DNA from: Streptomyces sp.
GTDB lineage: Bacteria; Actinomycetota; Actinomycetes; Streptomycetales; Streptomycetaceae
DNA: 64,000 nt
Assembly (NCBI RefSeq): GCF_019510245.1
Contig: NZ_JAEKKT010000122.1
Location: 1 to 64,000 of the forward strand
Direction of reading: 5' to 3'
Shown here: one piece after another, positions 35,719 to 43,888 of the stretch
Position numbering within the stretch: the stretch's first letter is position 1
How the letters are laid out: every line of letters begins with the position of its first letter
The notes under the pieces: model-generated
The model's input: only the letters and a program-made list of their open reading frames with translations
Database searches by the model: none
Told to the model about the DNA's origin: nothing
Translations under genes and position numbers: made by a program

Positions 35719-37049
35719 CGTCCGTCTCCGTCCAGGAAATGGGCGACGGTCGTGAAGCGGGCGGGCGTGTCGGTGTAGGCGTGGGCCAGCGGGGCGGCTA
35801 CGCCCAGACAGGCCGTGGCCGCCACGGTGACGGCCGTCAGGGCGATCCGGCGCCGGCCGGCGAGGCGCTTCGCCGCGGGCTGTGCGTCCGGCGCGGGGTG
35901 CGGCCCGGTTCTGGCGGCGATGGCGGTGACCGGTCCGGGAGCCAGGCGGTGCAGGTCGAGCCCCGCCGCACGCTGGGCCCTGCCGCGCGGTCCGTGCAGG
36001 AGCTCGGCCAGCAGCGGGCCGAGGTCCGCCGGGTCGCGGATCCAGGCCGCCAGGCCCGCCTCGTCCAGGGCGTCCGCGTTGGTCCGGCCGTGCCCGGGGA
36101 TGCAGCGGTAACTGGCCACCGGCAGCCCGGCGGCGAACGCCTCCAGCGAGGTCAGCCCGCCCGCGTTCTGCACCAGGACGTCGCAGGCGTGCATCAGCCC
36201 GGGCATGTCGTCCACCCAGCCGAAGGCGTGCCCGATGCCGTCCGCGCGCAACTCCGCCACGAGGGACTCGTTGCGTCCGCACACCACCACGGGCACCGCG
36301 ACCCCGGTCGCCCGTATCTCGGCGGCGGCCCGCCGCACCGGTCCGACGCCCCACGAGCCGGCGACCAGCAGAGCGAGGGGCGCCTCGGCGGGCAGGCCGA
36401 ACCGCTCGCGGCCGGCGGTCCGTTGCCCGGCGGTGGCGGGGGTGAAGCGGGCGTCGGTGACCGGACCGACGACGGTCGCGGCGGCCGCGCCCTGCACATG
36501 GGCCTGGGCCGCCGGCACCGGGTGCACGGCCAGGTGGGCGTCGATGCCGGGGGCGACCCAGAGGGCGTGGACGGAGAAGTCGGTGAGGTAGGTGAAGGCC
36601 GGCACCGTCAGCCTGCCGCGCCGGCGCAGTGCGCCGAGGACCTGGCTGGCGCCGGGGTAGGTCGAGACGACCGCGCGGGTGTCCGGCGCGAGCGCCCGCA
36701 GGGTGCGCTGCTCGGCCGCGCGGAACAGGGCCCGCCACAGCGCGCTGGGACGTGCCGCCCGGTCGGTGGCCGCGTACAGGCGCTGGTAACCGTCCGGCAC
36801 CCAGGTCAGCATGCGGTGGTAGGTGCCGCACAGCAGCCGGCCCGTACCGGTGGGCAGCAGGTCGAGGAAGTCGTGCCGGTCCACCAGGTACCCGTGCTCG
36901 GTCAGCCGCTCGGCCAGCCCCGCGGCCGCGCCGTCGTGTCCCGCGCCGACACCGGCCGAGATGATCGCGATCCGCCCGGCACCGCCCAGCGGCGGTGCGG
37001 CGGACGGCGGGGGTGCCGACTCCGGCACCAGGTCGTCACGGTGGACCAC
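35715..37049 (-). CDS. MurG/MGDG-synthase-like glycosyltransferase (GT28 type)
   Basis: The 444-residue protein has a GT-B fold: IAIISAGVGAGHDGAAAGLAER (acceptor-side motif of the MGDG synthase/MurG group), YLTDFSVHALWVAPGIDAHL and the donor-site VQNAGGLTSLEAFAAGLPV. Members transfer a sugar to diacylglycerol or to a polyprenyl-linked acceptor at the membrane surface. A C-terminal hydrophobic segment (residues 405-425) may anchor it. GTG at 37049 follows AGGAGG. With the deacetylase it forms an operon controlled by operator B/C. Confidence 0.82.
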   Translation of the reverse strand: MVHRDDLVPESAPPPSAAPPLGGAGRIAIISAGVGAGHDGAAAGLAERLTEHGYLVDRHDFLDLLPTGTGRLLCGTYHRMLTWVPDGYQRLYAATDRAARPSALWRALFRAAEQRTLRALAPDTRAVVSTYPGASQVLGALRRRGRLTVPAFTYLTDFSVHALWVAPGIDAHLAVHPVPAAQAHVQGAAAATVVGPVTDARFTPATAGQRTAGRERFGLPAEAPLALLVAGSWGVGPVRRAAAEIRATGVAVPVVVCGRNESLVAELRADGIGHAFGWVDDMPGLMHACDVLVQNAGGLTSLEAFAAGLPVASYRCIPGHGRTNADALDEAGLAAWIRDPADLGPLLAELLHGPRGRAQRAAGLDLHRLAPGPVTAIAARTGPHPAPDAQPAAKRLAGRRRIALTAVTVAATACLGVAAPLAHAYTDTPARFTTVAHFLDGDGR

Positions 37050-37187
37050 GGTGGATCGCCTCCTGATGGGCCTCGGGGCACGCCGGGCACTGCCCCGGCC
37101 CGGACGGCGCTGCGGGCAGGCCGAGGCCGCGCCTGCGCGCGGGCCAGGGCCACGACTCGACCGCTGCGGTGCCGAGAAGGGAAGCTA

Positions 37188-37200
37188 CTACATGATGTAG
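37188..37200. promoter_or_regulatory. Putative BlaI operator B (glycosyltransferase-deacetylase operon)
   Basis: CTACATGATGTAG, a perfect dyad with a 3-bp centre, 139 bp before the GTG at 37049 on the minus strand. Confidence 0.7.
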
Positions 37201-37280
37201 AACTTAGGAAACGATCGTCGCGGAACGGGAGTTCGGAGGCGGCTCGGGCCCCGGCATCCCGGTCGATGCCGGTCAAGTTA

Positions 37281-37293
37281 CTACGAGATGTAG
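37281..37293. promoter_or_regulatory. Putative BlaI operator C (decayed DedA gene)
   Basis: CTACGAGATGTAG, one mismatch to the dyad, ending 2 bp before the GTG of the DedA remnant. It could also act on the minus-strand operon together with site B, 93 bp away. Confidence 0.6.
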
Positions 37294-37295
37294 AG

Positions 37296-37784
37296 GTGGC
37301 GGTGGTTCGCCGAGGGGGGCCCAGGGCGTGGGCCGTACCGGCGATTGTCTTCGCCGAGACCGTCCCGCCCGCGGTGGGTGTTTTCCTGCCCGGTGACACC
37401 CTGCTGTCGCCCGCCCGGCCGGCGTGCTCGCTCGGCGGGAGCGGGGGGCACGGGACGGCTTGCCTGACGCCTGCCGTCGGCGCCGCCGCCGGGTTGGTGC
37501 CTTCTGTCATCGAGTGGCTGCGGACCCGCCGGGCGCCCTCCGTCCCGGTCGAGGCGGATCGTGACGCACTCGGGGGCGGACTTTCCGGCGGACCGGTAGC
37601 CGACTCCCGGGACCGGGCGCCCCTGGCAAACCGCGTGGGCTTCGTCCGCCCTGGCGGCTGCGACGTCGCCCTACGGTCCGTCGGGTGCGGGTCTCCGCGG
37701 ACACCGCCGGGCAGGACCCGGCCTCGGCCGCGCTGTGCGGCGAACGACCCCATCTCCTTGTGTCTACAAGATGTAGTAGATTAG
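37296..37784 (+). pseudogene. Decayed DedA-family membrane protein gene
   Basis: The frame starts VAVVRRGGPRAWAVPAIVF and continues AETVPPAVGVFLPGDTLL, which is the DedA hallmark (FAE..x-GLFLPGDSLL). After residue 45 the helices degrade into charged Arg/Pro/Ser-rich sequence and the conserved membrane-reentry motif (G...G.YxxGR) is not found. DedA/UptA proteins can flip undecaprenyl phosphate, so this fits the neighbouring PAP2 and PBP genes. The gene looks inactive, and the right end overlaps operator D. Confidence 0.6.
37764..37776. promoter_or_regulatory. Putative BlaI operator D (PAP2 gene)
   Basis: CTACAAGATGTAG, a perfect 5-bp dyad with a 3-bp centre, 156 bp before the PAP2 start codon. 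Confidence 0.7.
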
Positions 37785-37931
37785 CCGGACAGTCACTCCG
37801 ATGTCGTCGCCATGTCATTCGAACGTCACCTCACAAGGGCGAGGCGACCGGTGACGGAGCCCGAACCCGATCGCCGCCCGCTCAACCCGTGAGCACGCGA
37901 CGCACTCGCACGGACGGAAGGACCCCTCCCT

Positions 37932-38609
37932 ATGGCCGCGGCCGCCACCGCGCAACTGGCCCTCGACGGATCCGGCATCGACGGCTCGCTGTTCACCTCG
38001 GTCACCGACTTCGCCCGTGACACCAGGTGGCTCAACACGCCCATGGAGGTGTGGACCAACCTCGGTCTCGGGGTCTTCGCCATCCTCATGATCGCGGGCT
38101 GGTGGACCGCACGCCGCCGTGGTCCGCAGGCGATGACCGTCGCGCTGGCCGCGCCGGTCGCCGTCCTGACAGCCTTCGCCGCCGCCGAGGTCGTCAAGAA
38201 GCTCGTCGCGGAGGTGCGGCCCTGCCGGTCGATGCCCCACGCCTACCTGGTCGACACCTGCCCGGCACCTTCGGACTACGCCTTCCCCAGCGGGCACGCC
38301 ACCGTGGCCGCCGCGACCGTGGCAGCGCTCTTCCTGCTCGACCGCCGGCTGAGCGCCGTCGCCGCCGTGTTCGCCGTACTGGAGGGCTTCAGCCGGGTCT
38401 ACGTCGGCGCCCACTACCCCCACGACGTCCTCGGCTCCGCCGCCGTCGCCCTCCCGGTCGCCTTCCTCGTCAGCTCGGCACTGCGCCGCTGGGCAACCCC
38501 GCTCGTCGGCTTCCTGAGCCATGGGTCGCTGCGCCCCCTGCTGACGACCGAGCTCACCGCCACCACAGCGCCGGCCCGGCAAGCCGCTTCGGCCGGGGAT
38601 CCGCTGTGA
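37932..38609 (+). CDS. PAP2-family phosphatase, probable undecaprenyl-diphosphate phosphatase
   Basis: The 225-residue membrane protein has the three acid phosphatase motifs: KKLVAEVRPCR, FPSGHATVAA and SRVYVGAHYPHDVLG, with about six helices. PAP2 enzymes of this size commonly dephosphorylate undecaprenyl or phosphatidyl-type pyrophosphates on the outer face, recycling the lipid carrier for peptidoglycan synthesis. The ATG is preceded by GGAAGGA. It follows operator D, so I infer induction together with the PBP. Lipid phosphatase specificity is not proven by sequence. Confidence 0.85.
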   Translation: MAAAATAQLALDGSGIDGSLFTSVTDFARDTRWLNTPMEVWTNLGLGVFAILMIAGWWTARRRGPQAMTVALAAPVAVLTAFAAAEVVKKLVAEVRPCRSMPHAYLVDTCPAPSDYAFPSGHATVAAATVAALFLLDRRLSAVAAVFAVLEGFSRVYVGAHYPHDVLGSAAVALPVAFLVSSALRRWATPLVGFLSHGSLRPLLTTELTATTAPARQAASAGDPL

Positions 38610-38732
38610 CCGCCCGTTCGGCGGCGCGGCCTCACGACATCTTGCGCGGAAGCGGGCGCCGGCAGCGGGCTCACGCCCGCCGGTGAAACGGCCTTCTCGC
38701 TCGGCGGGGTGCGGACCGGCGCGCCCGGCAGG

Positions 38733-39764
38733 TCAGAAGTACCGCTCTCCGTGCTCCGGACGGTCAGGGGCGGCACGGCAGCCGTCCGGTCCGTGCCCAG
38801 GGGCGCCGTCGTGGTCGGTCGGCGCGGCTGTGGCGGTGGCGGTGCCGGCATGTGCCCTGCACAGCGCCCACTGCGCGCTGTCCAGCATGCGGTCGCTGTC
38901 CGAGGCGGCGTTGGCCAGGCTCGCGCAGCAGACGGCGAGCAGCAGACCGCCCGCCAGCAGGGGCAGGCTGCGATGGGCGGGCGGCGGGGCCAGCAGGGCC
39001 CGTACCCGCTGGGGCACCACCCCGCCGGTCGCGGCCAGCGCGGCGGGACGGGACGCACCGGCGGATGCCAGGGCGGCGCGGCCCACGGCGTGGGCGACGA
39101 CCGTACGGTCACCGACCCGCTCGGCGGCCTCCTCGTCGGCCCAGCGCTCCAGGACGAAGTTGCCCGCGACGGCCACCGGCCGCAGCAACGGGTTCAGGGC
39201 GGCCGTGAGCCGCCACACGCTCTGGAAGACGTGGTGACGCCCGCGCAGATGCGCCCGTTCGTGGGCGAGCAGTGCCTCGCGCTCGGCGCCATCGAGACGG
39301 CGCAGCATCCCCCGGGAGACGACGATCCGGCCCGGTGACCCAGGCAGTGCGAAGGCCAGCGGGACGTCGTCGTCCAGTACGGCCAGCTCCGTGTCTCCGG
39401 GCAGGCCGGCGCACTCCCGCCGGGCCCGGAGCAGGTGGCGGCCCTGCCGGACGGCGGCCACGCAGAGGGAGACCGCACACGCCGCGAGCACCAGGGTGCT
39501 GACGGCCGCGACCACGGCGTAGACGGGATCCTGGGAGCGCAGCGCGGACACGGACCAGCGGCCCTCCTCGGCGATCTGCGGGATCTGCGCCACTCCGGTG
39601 AAAGCCAGCAGGGCGAGGGATCCCGCCCATCCGGCCGCCGTCACCAGCGCGGCGCAGGCCAGCGCCAGGGCCGCCCGGCGCGGGGGCAGCCGGTGCGCCA
39701 CGGGCGGTGCGAGCACGGCGAGCGCGGCCGAGACGAGGAACGGGATGTAGACGCTGATCAGCAC
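38733..39764 (-). CDS. M56-family membrane metalloprotease (BlaR1-like, no penicillin-sensor domain)
   Basis: The 343-residue protein has four to five helices and the zinc protease motif HERAH in LLAHERAHLRGRHH near residue 165, with DEEAAERVGD downstream as the metal-binding continuation. BlaR1/MecR1 cleave or trigger loss of their repressor. Unlike BlaR1 of Gram-positive pathogens, it ends soon after the last helix and has no extracellular penicillin-binding domain, so the signal must reach it another way. It starts 5 bp after the BlaI stop codon. Confidence 0.85.
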   Translation of the reverse strand: MLISVYIPFLVSAALAVLAPPVAHRLPPRRAALALACAALVTAAGWAGSLALLAFTGVAQIPQIAEEGRWSVSALRSQDPVYAVVAAVSTLVLAACAVSLCVAAVRQGRHLLRARRECAGLPGDTELAVLDDDVPLAFALPGSPGRIVVSRGMLRRLDGAEREALLAHERAHLRGRHHVFQSVWRLTAALNPLLRPVAVAGNFVLERWADEEAAERVGDRTVVAHAVGRAALASAGASRPAALAATGGVVPQRVRALLAPPPAHRSLPLLAGGLLLAVCCASLANAASDSDRMLDSAQWALCRAHAGTATATAAPTDHDGAPGHGPDGCRAAPDRPEHGERYF

Positions 39765-39768
39765 CGGC

Positions 39769-40197
39769 TCACCGCTTCCCGGGCGAACGCCGGCTCTCGG
39801 GGGGTACGTCGTCGTGCCCGGACAGCAGCTGCTGCAGCAGGTGCTCGTCCTGTTCGGACAGTTCGGAGACGAAGCGGGCCAGCACCGCCTGGCGGTCGGA
39901 GCCACCCGTCAGCAGAGAGTGCATGCGCTGGGCGGTGTGCGACGCCTCGTCGCGGGCCGGCTCGTAGGCATAGCCGCGGCCCTCACGGTGCCGTACCAGC
40001 ATGCCCTTGTCATGCAGCCGGGACAGGATGGTGAGTACGGTCGTGTAGGCGAGGTCGCCCGGCAGCTGTTCCCGGACCTCCCGCGCGGTCCGCGGACCGT
40101 CCGCCGCCCAGAGCGCGGCGAGTACATCGCTCTCCAGCTGGCCGCGAGCCCGCCTGCCGGACGCCTCGTGGGCTTCCTCGTATCCTTGGCCCGTCAC
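39769..40197 (-). CDS. blaI: BlaI/MecI-family repressor
   Basis: The 142-residue protein has the BlaI winged helix (LESDVLAALWAADGPRTARE, YTTVLTILSRLHDKGMLVRH, EGRGYAYEPARDEASH) and a C-terminal dimerisation helix. It should repress genes carrying TACA/TGTA dyads until released by the M56 protease. The GTG at 40197 is the most likely start, although its ribosome site is weak. Operator E lies 54 bp upstream, so autoregulation is expected. Operator copies A-E lie near five transcription units in the same 8-kb block. Confidence 0.9.
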   Translation of the reverse strand: MTGQGYEEAHEASGRRARGQLESDVLAALWAADGPRTAREVREQLPGDLAYTTVLTILSRLHDKGMLVRHREGRGYAYEPARDEASHTAQRMHSLLTGGSDRQAVLARFVSELSEQDEHLLQQLLSGHDDVPPESRRSPGKR

Positions 40198-40250
40198 CTC
40201 ACCGTCCGCCTTCCCTCGCCGTCGTTTCGCACAGGCTACCCGCCCATGTC

Positions 40251-40263
40251 CTACTTGTTGTAG
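40251..40263. promoter_or_regulatory. Putative BlaI operator E (blaI autoregulation)
   Basis: CTACTTGTTGTAG, whose complement CTACAACAAGTAG matches the other sites. It sits in an extended 17-bp palindrome (TCCTAC...GTAGGA), between blaI and the divergent regulator gene at 40423. Confidence 0.7.
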
Positions 40264-40422
40264 GACACGTAGGCGTAGAGCGTACGGTGGGGGCCTCGCC
40301 GGAGCCGGGCAGCCTTCCGGTCCGGGCCGGCCTCTTCGCCTCTGTGCCGGCCTCTTCGCCGCCGAGGGTGATCGGCGCCCGGGAGAACAGAGAACAGCAA
40401 CTGGAGTACCTGGGGTCGATCT

Positions 40423-41076
40423 GTGGCTTTCATCGTGGTGTGTGAGGACGACGCGGCCGTCCGTGACGTGCTCAAGCGCGCACTTGAGCACGACGGCCAT
40501 ACGGTCGCAGTGGCCGCCACCGCGGACAGTCTGCTGCGGCTGCTCGAGCCGTTGCCTCACCTGGTCGTGCTGGACCTGGGGCTCCCGGACGCCGACGGCC
40601 GCGACGTCTGCCTGGCGCTGCGGGCCCGTGGCGTCGACGCCCCGGTGCTGATGCTCACCGCTCTGGACGGCATGCATCACAAGGTGGGCGGCTTCGAGGC
40701 GGGAGCCGACGACTACATGACGAAACCGTTCGACATCCCGGAGCTGCTGGTGAGGGTCCGCGCCCTGCTGCGCAGAACGACCGCGACGACCCCACCGAGG
40801 GGCGTCGTTCTCGATCCGGCGAAACATGTCGTGATCCACGGTTCGACGAGCGAGAGCCTGACGCCGACCGAGTTCCGGCTGCTGGGCAGGCTCATCGCCT
40901 CACCGGGCGACGCGGTGCGCCGCCACGCCCTGGTCGCCGCGGGCTGGCCGCACGGCGCGCGGGTCAGCGACAACACCCTCGACTCCTACGTTCGCCGGCT
41001 GCGGACCAAGCTCGGCGCGCTGGGCGTGGCCGACCGCCTGGCGACGGTGCGCGGGGTGGGCTACCGATGGGAGTGA
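40423..41076 (+). CDS. OmpR-type response regulator (COG4705 locus)
   Basis: The 217-residue protein has a receiver with Asp51 in VVLDLGLPDADG and Lys in DDYMTKPFDIPELL, then a winged helix (SLTPTEFRLLGRLIASPGDA, NTLDSYVRRLRTKL, VRGVGYRWE). It starts with GTG at 40423 and overlaps the kinase gene by 10 bp. Three paralogous membrane genes downstream carry matching direct repeats at their promoters, so this regulator is the leading candidate for controlling them. Confidence 0.92.
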   Translation: MAFIVVCEDDAAVRDVLKRALEHDGHTVAVAATADSLLRLLEPLPHLVVLDLGLPDADGRDVCLALRARGVDAPVLMLTALDGMHHKVGGFEAGADDYMTKPFDIPELLVRVRALLRRTTATTPPRGVVLDPAKHVVIHGSTSESLTPTEFRLLGRLIASPGDAVRRHALVAAGWPHGARVSDNTLDSYVRRLRTKLGALGVADRLATVRGVGYRWE

Positions 41077-42335
41077 CAGGCTTCCGGGGGCGGGTCGTCG
41101 CGCTCGCGGTGCTGATCGCGACCGCGGTGGTCGCGGTCCTGGTGGTGGTCTCGCACGTGCTGCTGAGCCAGGTGACCGACGCCGACGCGAACGCTCTGGC
41201 GCACACACGTGCGGAGGCGGTGGCGGCGAACGTGGCCGTACGCGGCGGCCACGTCGTGCTGATCGAGGGCGGCAACGAAGCGCTGGACACGGTCTCCTGG
41301 GTGTACGCGGACGGGCACCTCATCGACGGGATCGTGCCGGGCAGCGTCCTCGACCGCGTCGACACGCTCGTCGGCTCCGGGCGGTCCCGGACCACCACGG
41401 TCGGCGGTCACCTTCTGTACGCCCAGCCGATCCGGCTGGAAGGCCACCACGTCATGGTCGTCGTGCGGGTGGATCTGACGCCGTACGAGACGTCGGAGCA
41501 GCACAGCCTGACGATGTCGCTCCTGCTGGGCGGTATCGCCATCCTGCTCGCCGGCGTCGTCGCGCGCCTCGTGGTGGGGCGTGCGCTGCGGGTGGTCCAC
41601 GACATGGCCGCGCTCGCCGACGACTGGGGCGATCACGAACCCGGGCGCCGGTTCGACCTCGGCGTTCCCCGGGACGAGTTCGGGGAGCTCGGGCGAACCC
41701 TCGATCGCCTGCTCGACCGCGTGGACAACACGCTCGCGGACGAGCGCCGGCTCACCGACGAGATCGCCCACGAGTTGCGGACGCCCCTGACCGCCCTGCG
41801 GGGCGAGGCACAGCTGGCGCAGCTCTCCGGCCACCAGGTGGCACCGGAGACCGTCCTGACCGAGGTCGACCGCCTGAACACTGCGATCACGACGATTCTG
41901 GGTGCCGCCCGGACCCGGACCGATCGTGGTACCCGCTGCGATCTCAGGGCGGCGGCGCGACAGGCGATCGCGGGTCGCTCCATCGAACTCGCCGTCCCCG
42001 CCGACGTCGACGTCGCCGTGGCAACCGAACTCGTCGTGGCCGTGCTGTCACCCCTGCTGGAGAACGGCCTGCGGCACGCGAGTTCGCGCGTCTGGCTCAC
42101 AGGGCGCATCCAGCCCCGGGGCGTCGTGATCGACGTCCTCGACGACGGCCCGGGGTTCGACGCGGCGGAGGTCGACCGGGTCTTCGAAGCGGGCGTGACC
42201 AGCGGTGACGGGCACGGGCTGGGGCTGGCGGTGGTCAAGCGTCTCGCCGCGTCCGCGGGAGTGGCGGTCCGTGCGATCGCGGCTGGTCACGGCCGCGTCG
42301 AGGTGACCTTCCCCACGGCGGAGGCGATCGCGTAG
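41067..42335 (+). CDS. Sensor histidine kinase (COG4705 locus)
   Basis: The 422-residue kinase has a helix at residues 8-30, an extracytoplasmic domain of about 110 residues, a second helix at 148-170, HAMP (GRALRVVHDMAALADDW), His235 in LTDEIAHELRTPLTALRGEA, and an ATPase with VLSPLLENGLRHASS, DDGPGFDAAE and GDGHGLGLAVVKRLAASAG. It overlaps the regulator gene. Its stop is 38 bp before the first COG4705 gene. Confidence 0.92.
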   Translation: MGVTGFRGRVVALAVLIATAVVAVLVVVSHVLLSQVTDADANALAHTRAEAVAANVAVRGGHVVLIEGGNEALDTVSWVYADGHLIDGIVPGSVLDRVDTLVGSGRSRTTTVGGHLLYAQPIRLEGHHVMVVVRVDLTPYETSEQHSLTMSLLLGGIAILLAGVVARLVVGRALRVVHDMAALADDWGDHEPGRRFDLGVPRDEFGELGRTLDRLLDRVDNTLADERRLTDEIAHELRTPLTALRGEAQLAQLSGHQVAPETVLTEVDRLNTAITTILGAARTRTDRGTRCDLRAAARQAIAGRSIELAVPADVDVAVATELVVAVLSPLLENGLRHASSRVWLTGRIQPRGVVIDVLDDGPGFDAAEVDRVFEAGVTSGDGHGLGLAVVKRLAASAGVAVRAIAAGHGRVEVTFPTAEAIA

Positions 42336-42336
42336 T

Positions 42337-42354
42337 CAGGTTGTGTGCAGGTTG
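42337..42354 (+). promoter_or_regulatory. Direct repeat 1 upstream of COG4705 gene 1
   Basis: CAGGTTG (42337-42343) and CAGGTTG (42348-42354), 11 bp apart from start to start, ending 19 bp before the ATG. One helical turn between half-sites fits an OmpR-type dimer. Confidence 0.6.
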
Positions 42355-42373
42355 GCCGGGCCAGCCTCGGCGC

Positions 42374-43648
42374 ATGACAACGACGAGCGAAGCCCGCACG
42401 CGCCGCAGCGGGCGGCTGATGCTGAACAAGGTTCCCGAGGTCACCGTCTGGTTCTGGGTGATCAAGATCCTGTGCACGACCGTCGGTGAGAGCTTCGCCG
42501 ACTGGATCAACATGAAGCTGGGCGTCGGCCTGGTGAACACGGCCTGGATCTTCACCGCGGTGTTCGTCGTGGTCCTGGGCGTCCAGCTGCGGCTGAAGCG
42601 GTACGTCCCGTTCCCCTACTGGCTGACCGTGGTTGTTGTCAGCGTCACGGGTACGCTCTACACCGACATCCTGACCGACCAGCTCAACGTGCCGCTGTGG
42701 ATCAGCACCACAGTGTTCTCGGTCCTGCTCGCCGTGGTCTTCGGCACGTGGTGGCTGCGCGAGCGCACCCTCTCGATCCACTCGGTCAACACGTTGCCGC
42801 GTGAGTCGTTCTACTGGCTCACCGTTCTCGTCACCTTCGCGCTCGGCACCGCGACCGGCGACTGGACCCTCGAACTCACCGGCTGGAGCCCTGGGGTCTC
42901 GGTCCTGCTGCCGCTCGGCCTCATCGCGGCGATCATGCTGTTGTGGAAGGCCGGCGCGAACCCGGTGCTGTCCTTCTGGCTCGCCTACATCCTGACCCGC
43001 CCGCTGGGCGCCAACATCGGCGACTGGCTCGCCTCCCCCAAGGTCGCCCAGCCGGGCGAGCCGACCGGCCTCGCGCTGGGCACCTTCACCACCAGCCTGA
43101 TCTTCCTCGGCCTCATCCTGGCGACCGTCATCTACCTGACGGTGACGCGCTCCGACGTGACCGAGACCTACGACGCCACGCACACCCCGCAGATCACCGC
43201 CGACCCGCGCAGGGAGCGCGTCGCGCTGGCGGGCTTCGGCCTCCTCGCCGTCGCCACCGTGGGTCTGCTGGTCTGGGCGCACAGCCAACCGCACGTCGGC
43301 CCGGCGCCGGAGGAGGACGCCACCTCCACCGTTCACCTCGCCCCCGGCCAGGCCGTGAAGAAGTTCCCGCCCACGAAGGTCGACGCGCTGAAGGCACTCG
43401 CATCGACCTCGCTCAAGGACGCACAGTCGGGGAACGCGGCCGGGGCCCACGCGGCTGCCCAGTCGCTGCGAGACCTCTGGGACGCCGACCAGGCCACGTT
43501 GCAGCCGCTGGACAACACCGGCTGGACCTTCCTCGACGCCCAGATGGACCAGGTCCTGAAGACCTTCGGCATCGACCACTCGAACCCGCCGATGGCGCCG
43601 GCCCGCCAGGAGGCCGAACTCCGCACCCTTCTCACGGACATGCGCTGA
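42374..43648 (+). CDS. COG4705-family membrane protein 1, with extra C-terminal domain
   Basis: The 424-residue protein has about eight helices (residues 20-265) built from repeated units: KVPEVTVWFWVIKILCTTVG, FALGTATGD and LAYILTRPLGANIGDWL, which suggests an internal duplication. It then adds, unlike its two paralogs, one more helix (residues 280-300) and an outside domain of about 120 residues (VHLAPGQAVKKFPPTKVDAL). COG4705 proteins have no established function. No ribosome site precedes the ATG, and the operator-type repeat is 19 bp away, so a leaderless transcript is likely. Confidence 0.82.
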   Translation: MTTTSEARTRRSGRLMLNKVPEVTVWFWVIKILCTTVGESFADWINMKLGVGLVNTAWIFTAVFVVVLGVQLRLKRYVPFPYWLTVVVVSVTGTLYTDILTDQLNVPLWISTTVFSVLLAVVFGTWWLRERTLSIHSVNTLPRESFYWLTVLVTFALGTATGDWTLELTGWSPGVSVLLPLGLIAAIMLLWKAGANPVLSFWLAYILTRPLGANIGDWLASPKVAQPGEPTGLALGTFTTSLIFLGLILATVIYLTVTRSDVTETYDATHTPQITADPRRERVALAGFGLLAVATVGLLVWAHSQPHVGPAPEEDATSTVHLAPGQAVKKFPPTKVDALKALASTSLKDAQSGNAAGAHAAAQSLRDLWDADQATLQPLDNTGWTFLDAQMDQVLKTFGIDHSNPPMAPARQEAELRTLLTDMR

Positions 43649-43655
43649 AGGACCT

Positions 43656-43690
43656 GATCGGCGGCGGCTCTCCCGGGACCGCCGCCGATC
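43656..43690 (+). terminator. Terminator after COG4705 gene 1
   Basis: A 12-bp perfect stem, GATCGGCGGCGG with CCGCCGCCGATC and an 11-nt loop, begins 8 bp after the stop codon. It separates gene 1 from gene 2, which has its own promoter repeat. Confidence 0.8.
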
Positions 43691-43849
43691 GTGCTCTCGC
43701 GGGGCACGGGATCCGTGACGCGATCGTCGACGACGCGCCCGCCTTCGACCTGGTGCTGCCCGAGCTGCTGCGCGTTCCCGACGGGCGCACGGTGCCGGCG
43801 GGACGGTTCAGGGCGGCGGACGGTGGGGTGGCGTATGCCGCACGGCAGT

Positions 43850-43867
43850 CAGGATGCGTTCAGGTGG
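43850..43867 (+). promoter_or_regulatory. Direct repeat 2 upstream of COG4705 gene 2
   Basis: CAGGATG (43850-43856) and CAGGTGG (43861-43867), 11 bp apart, ending 21 bp before the ATG. Same arrangement as repeat 1. Confidence 0.6.
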
Positions 43868-43888
43868 TCCGTGGCACGGTCGGGCCTC

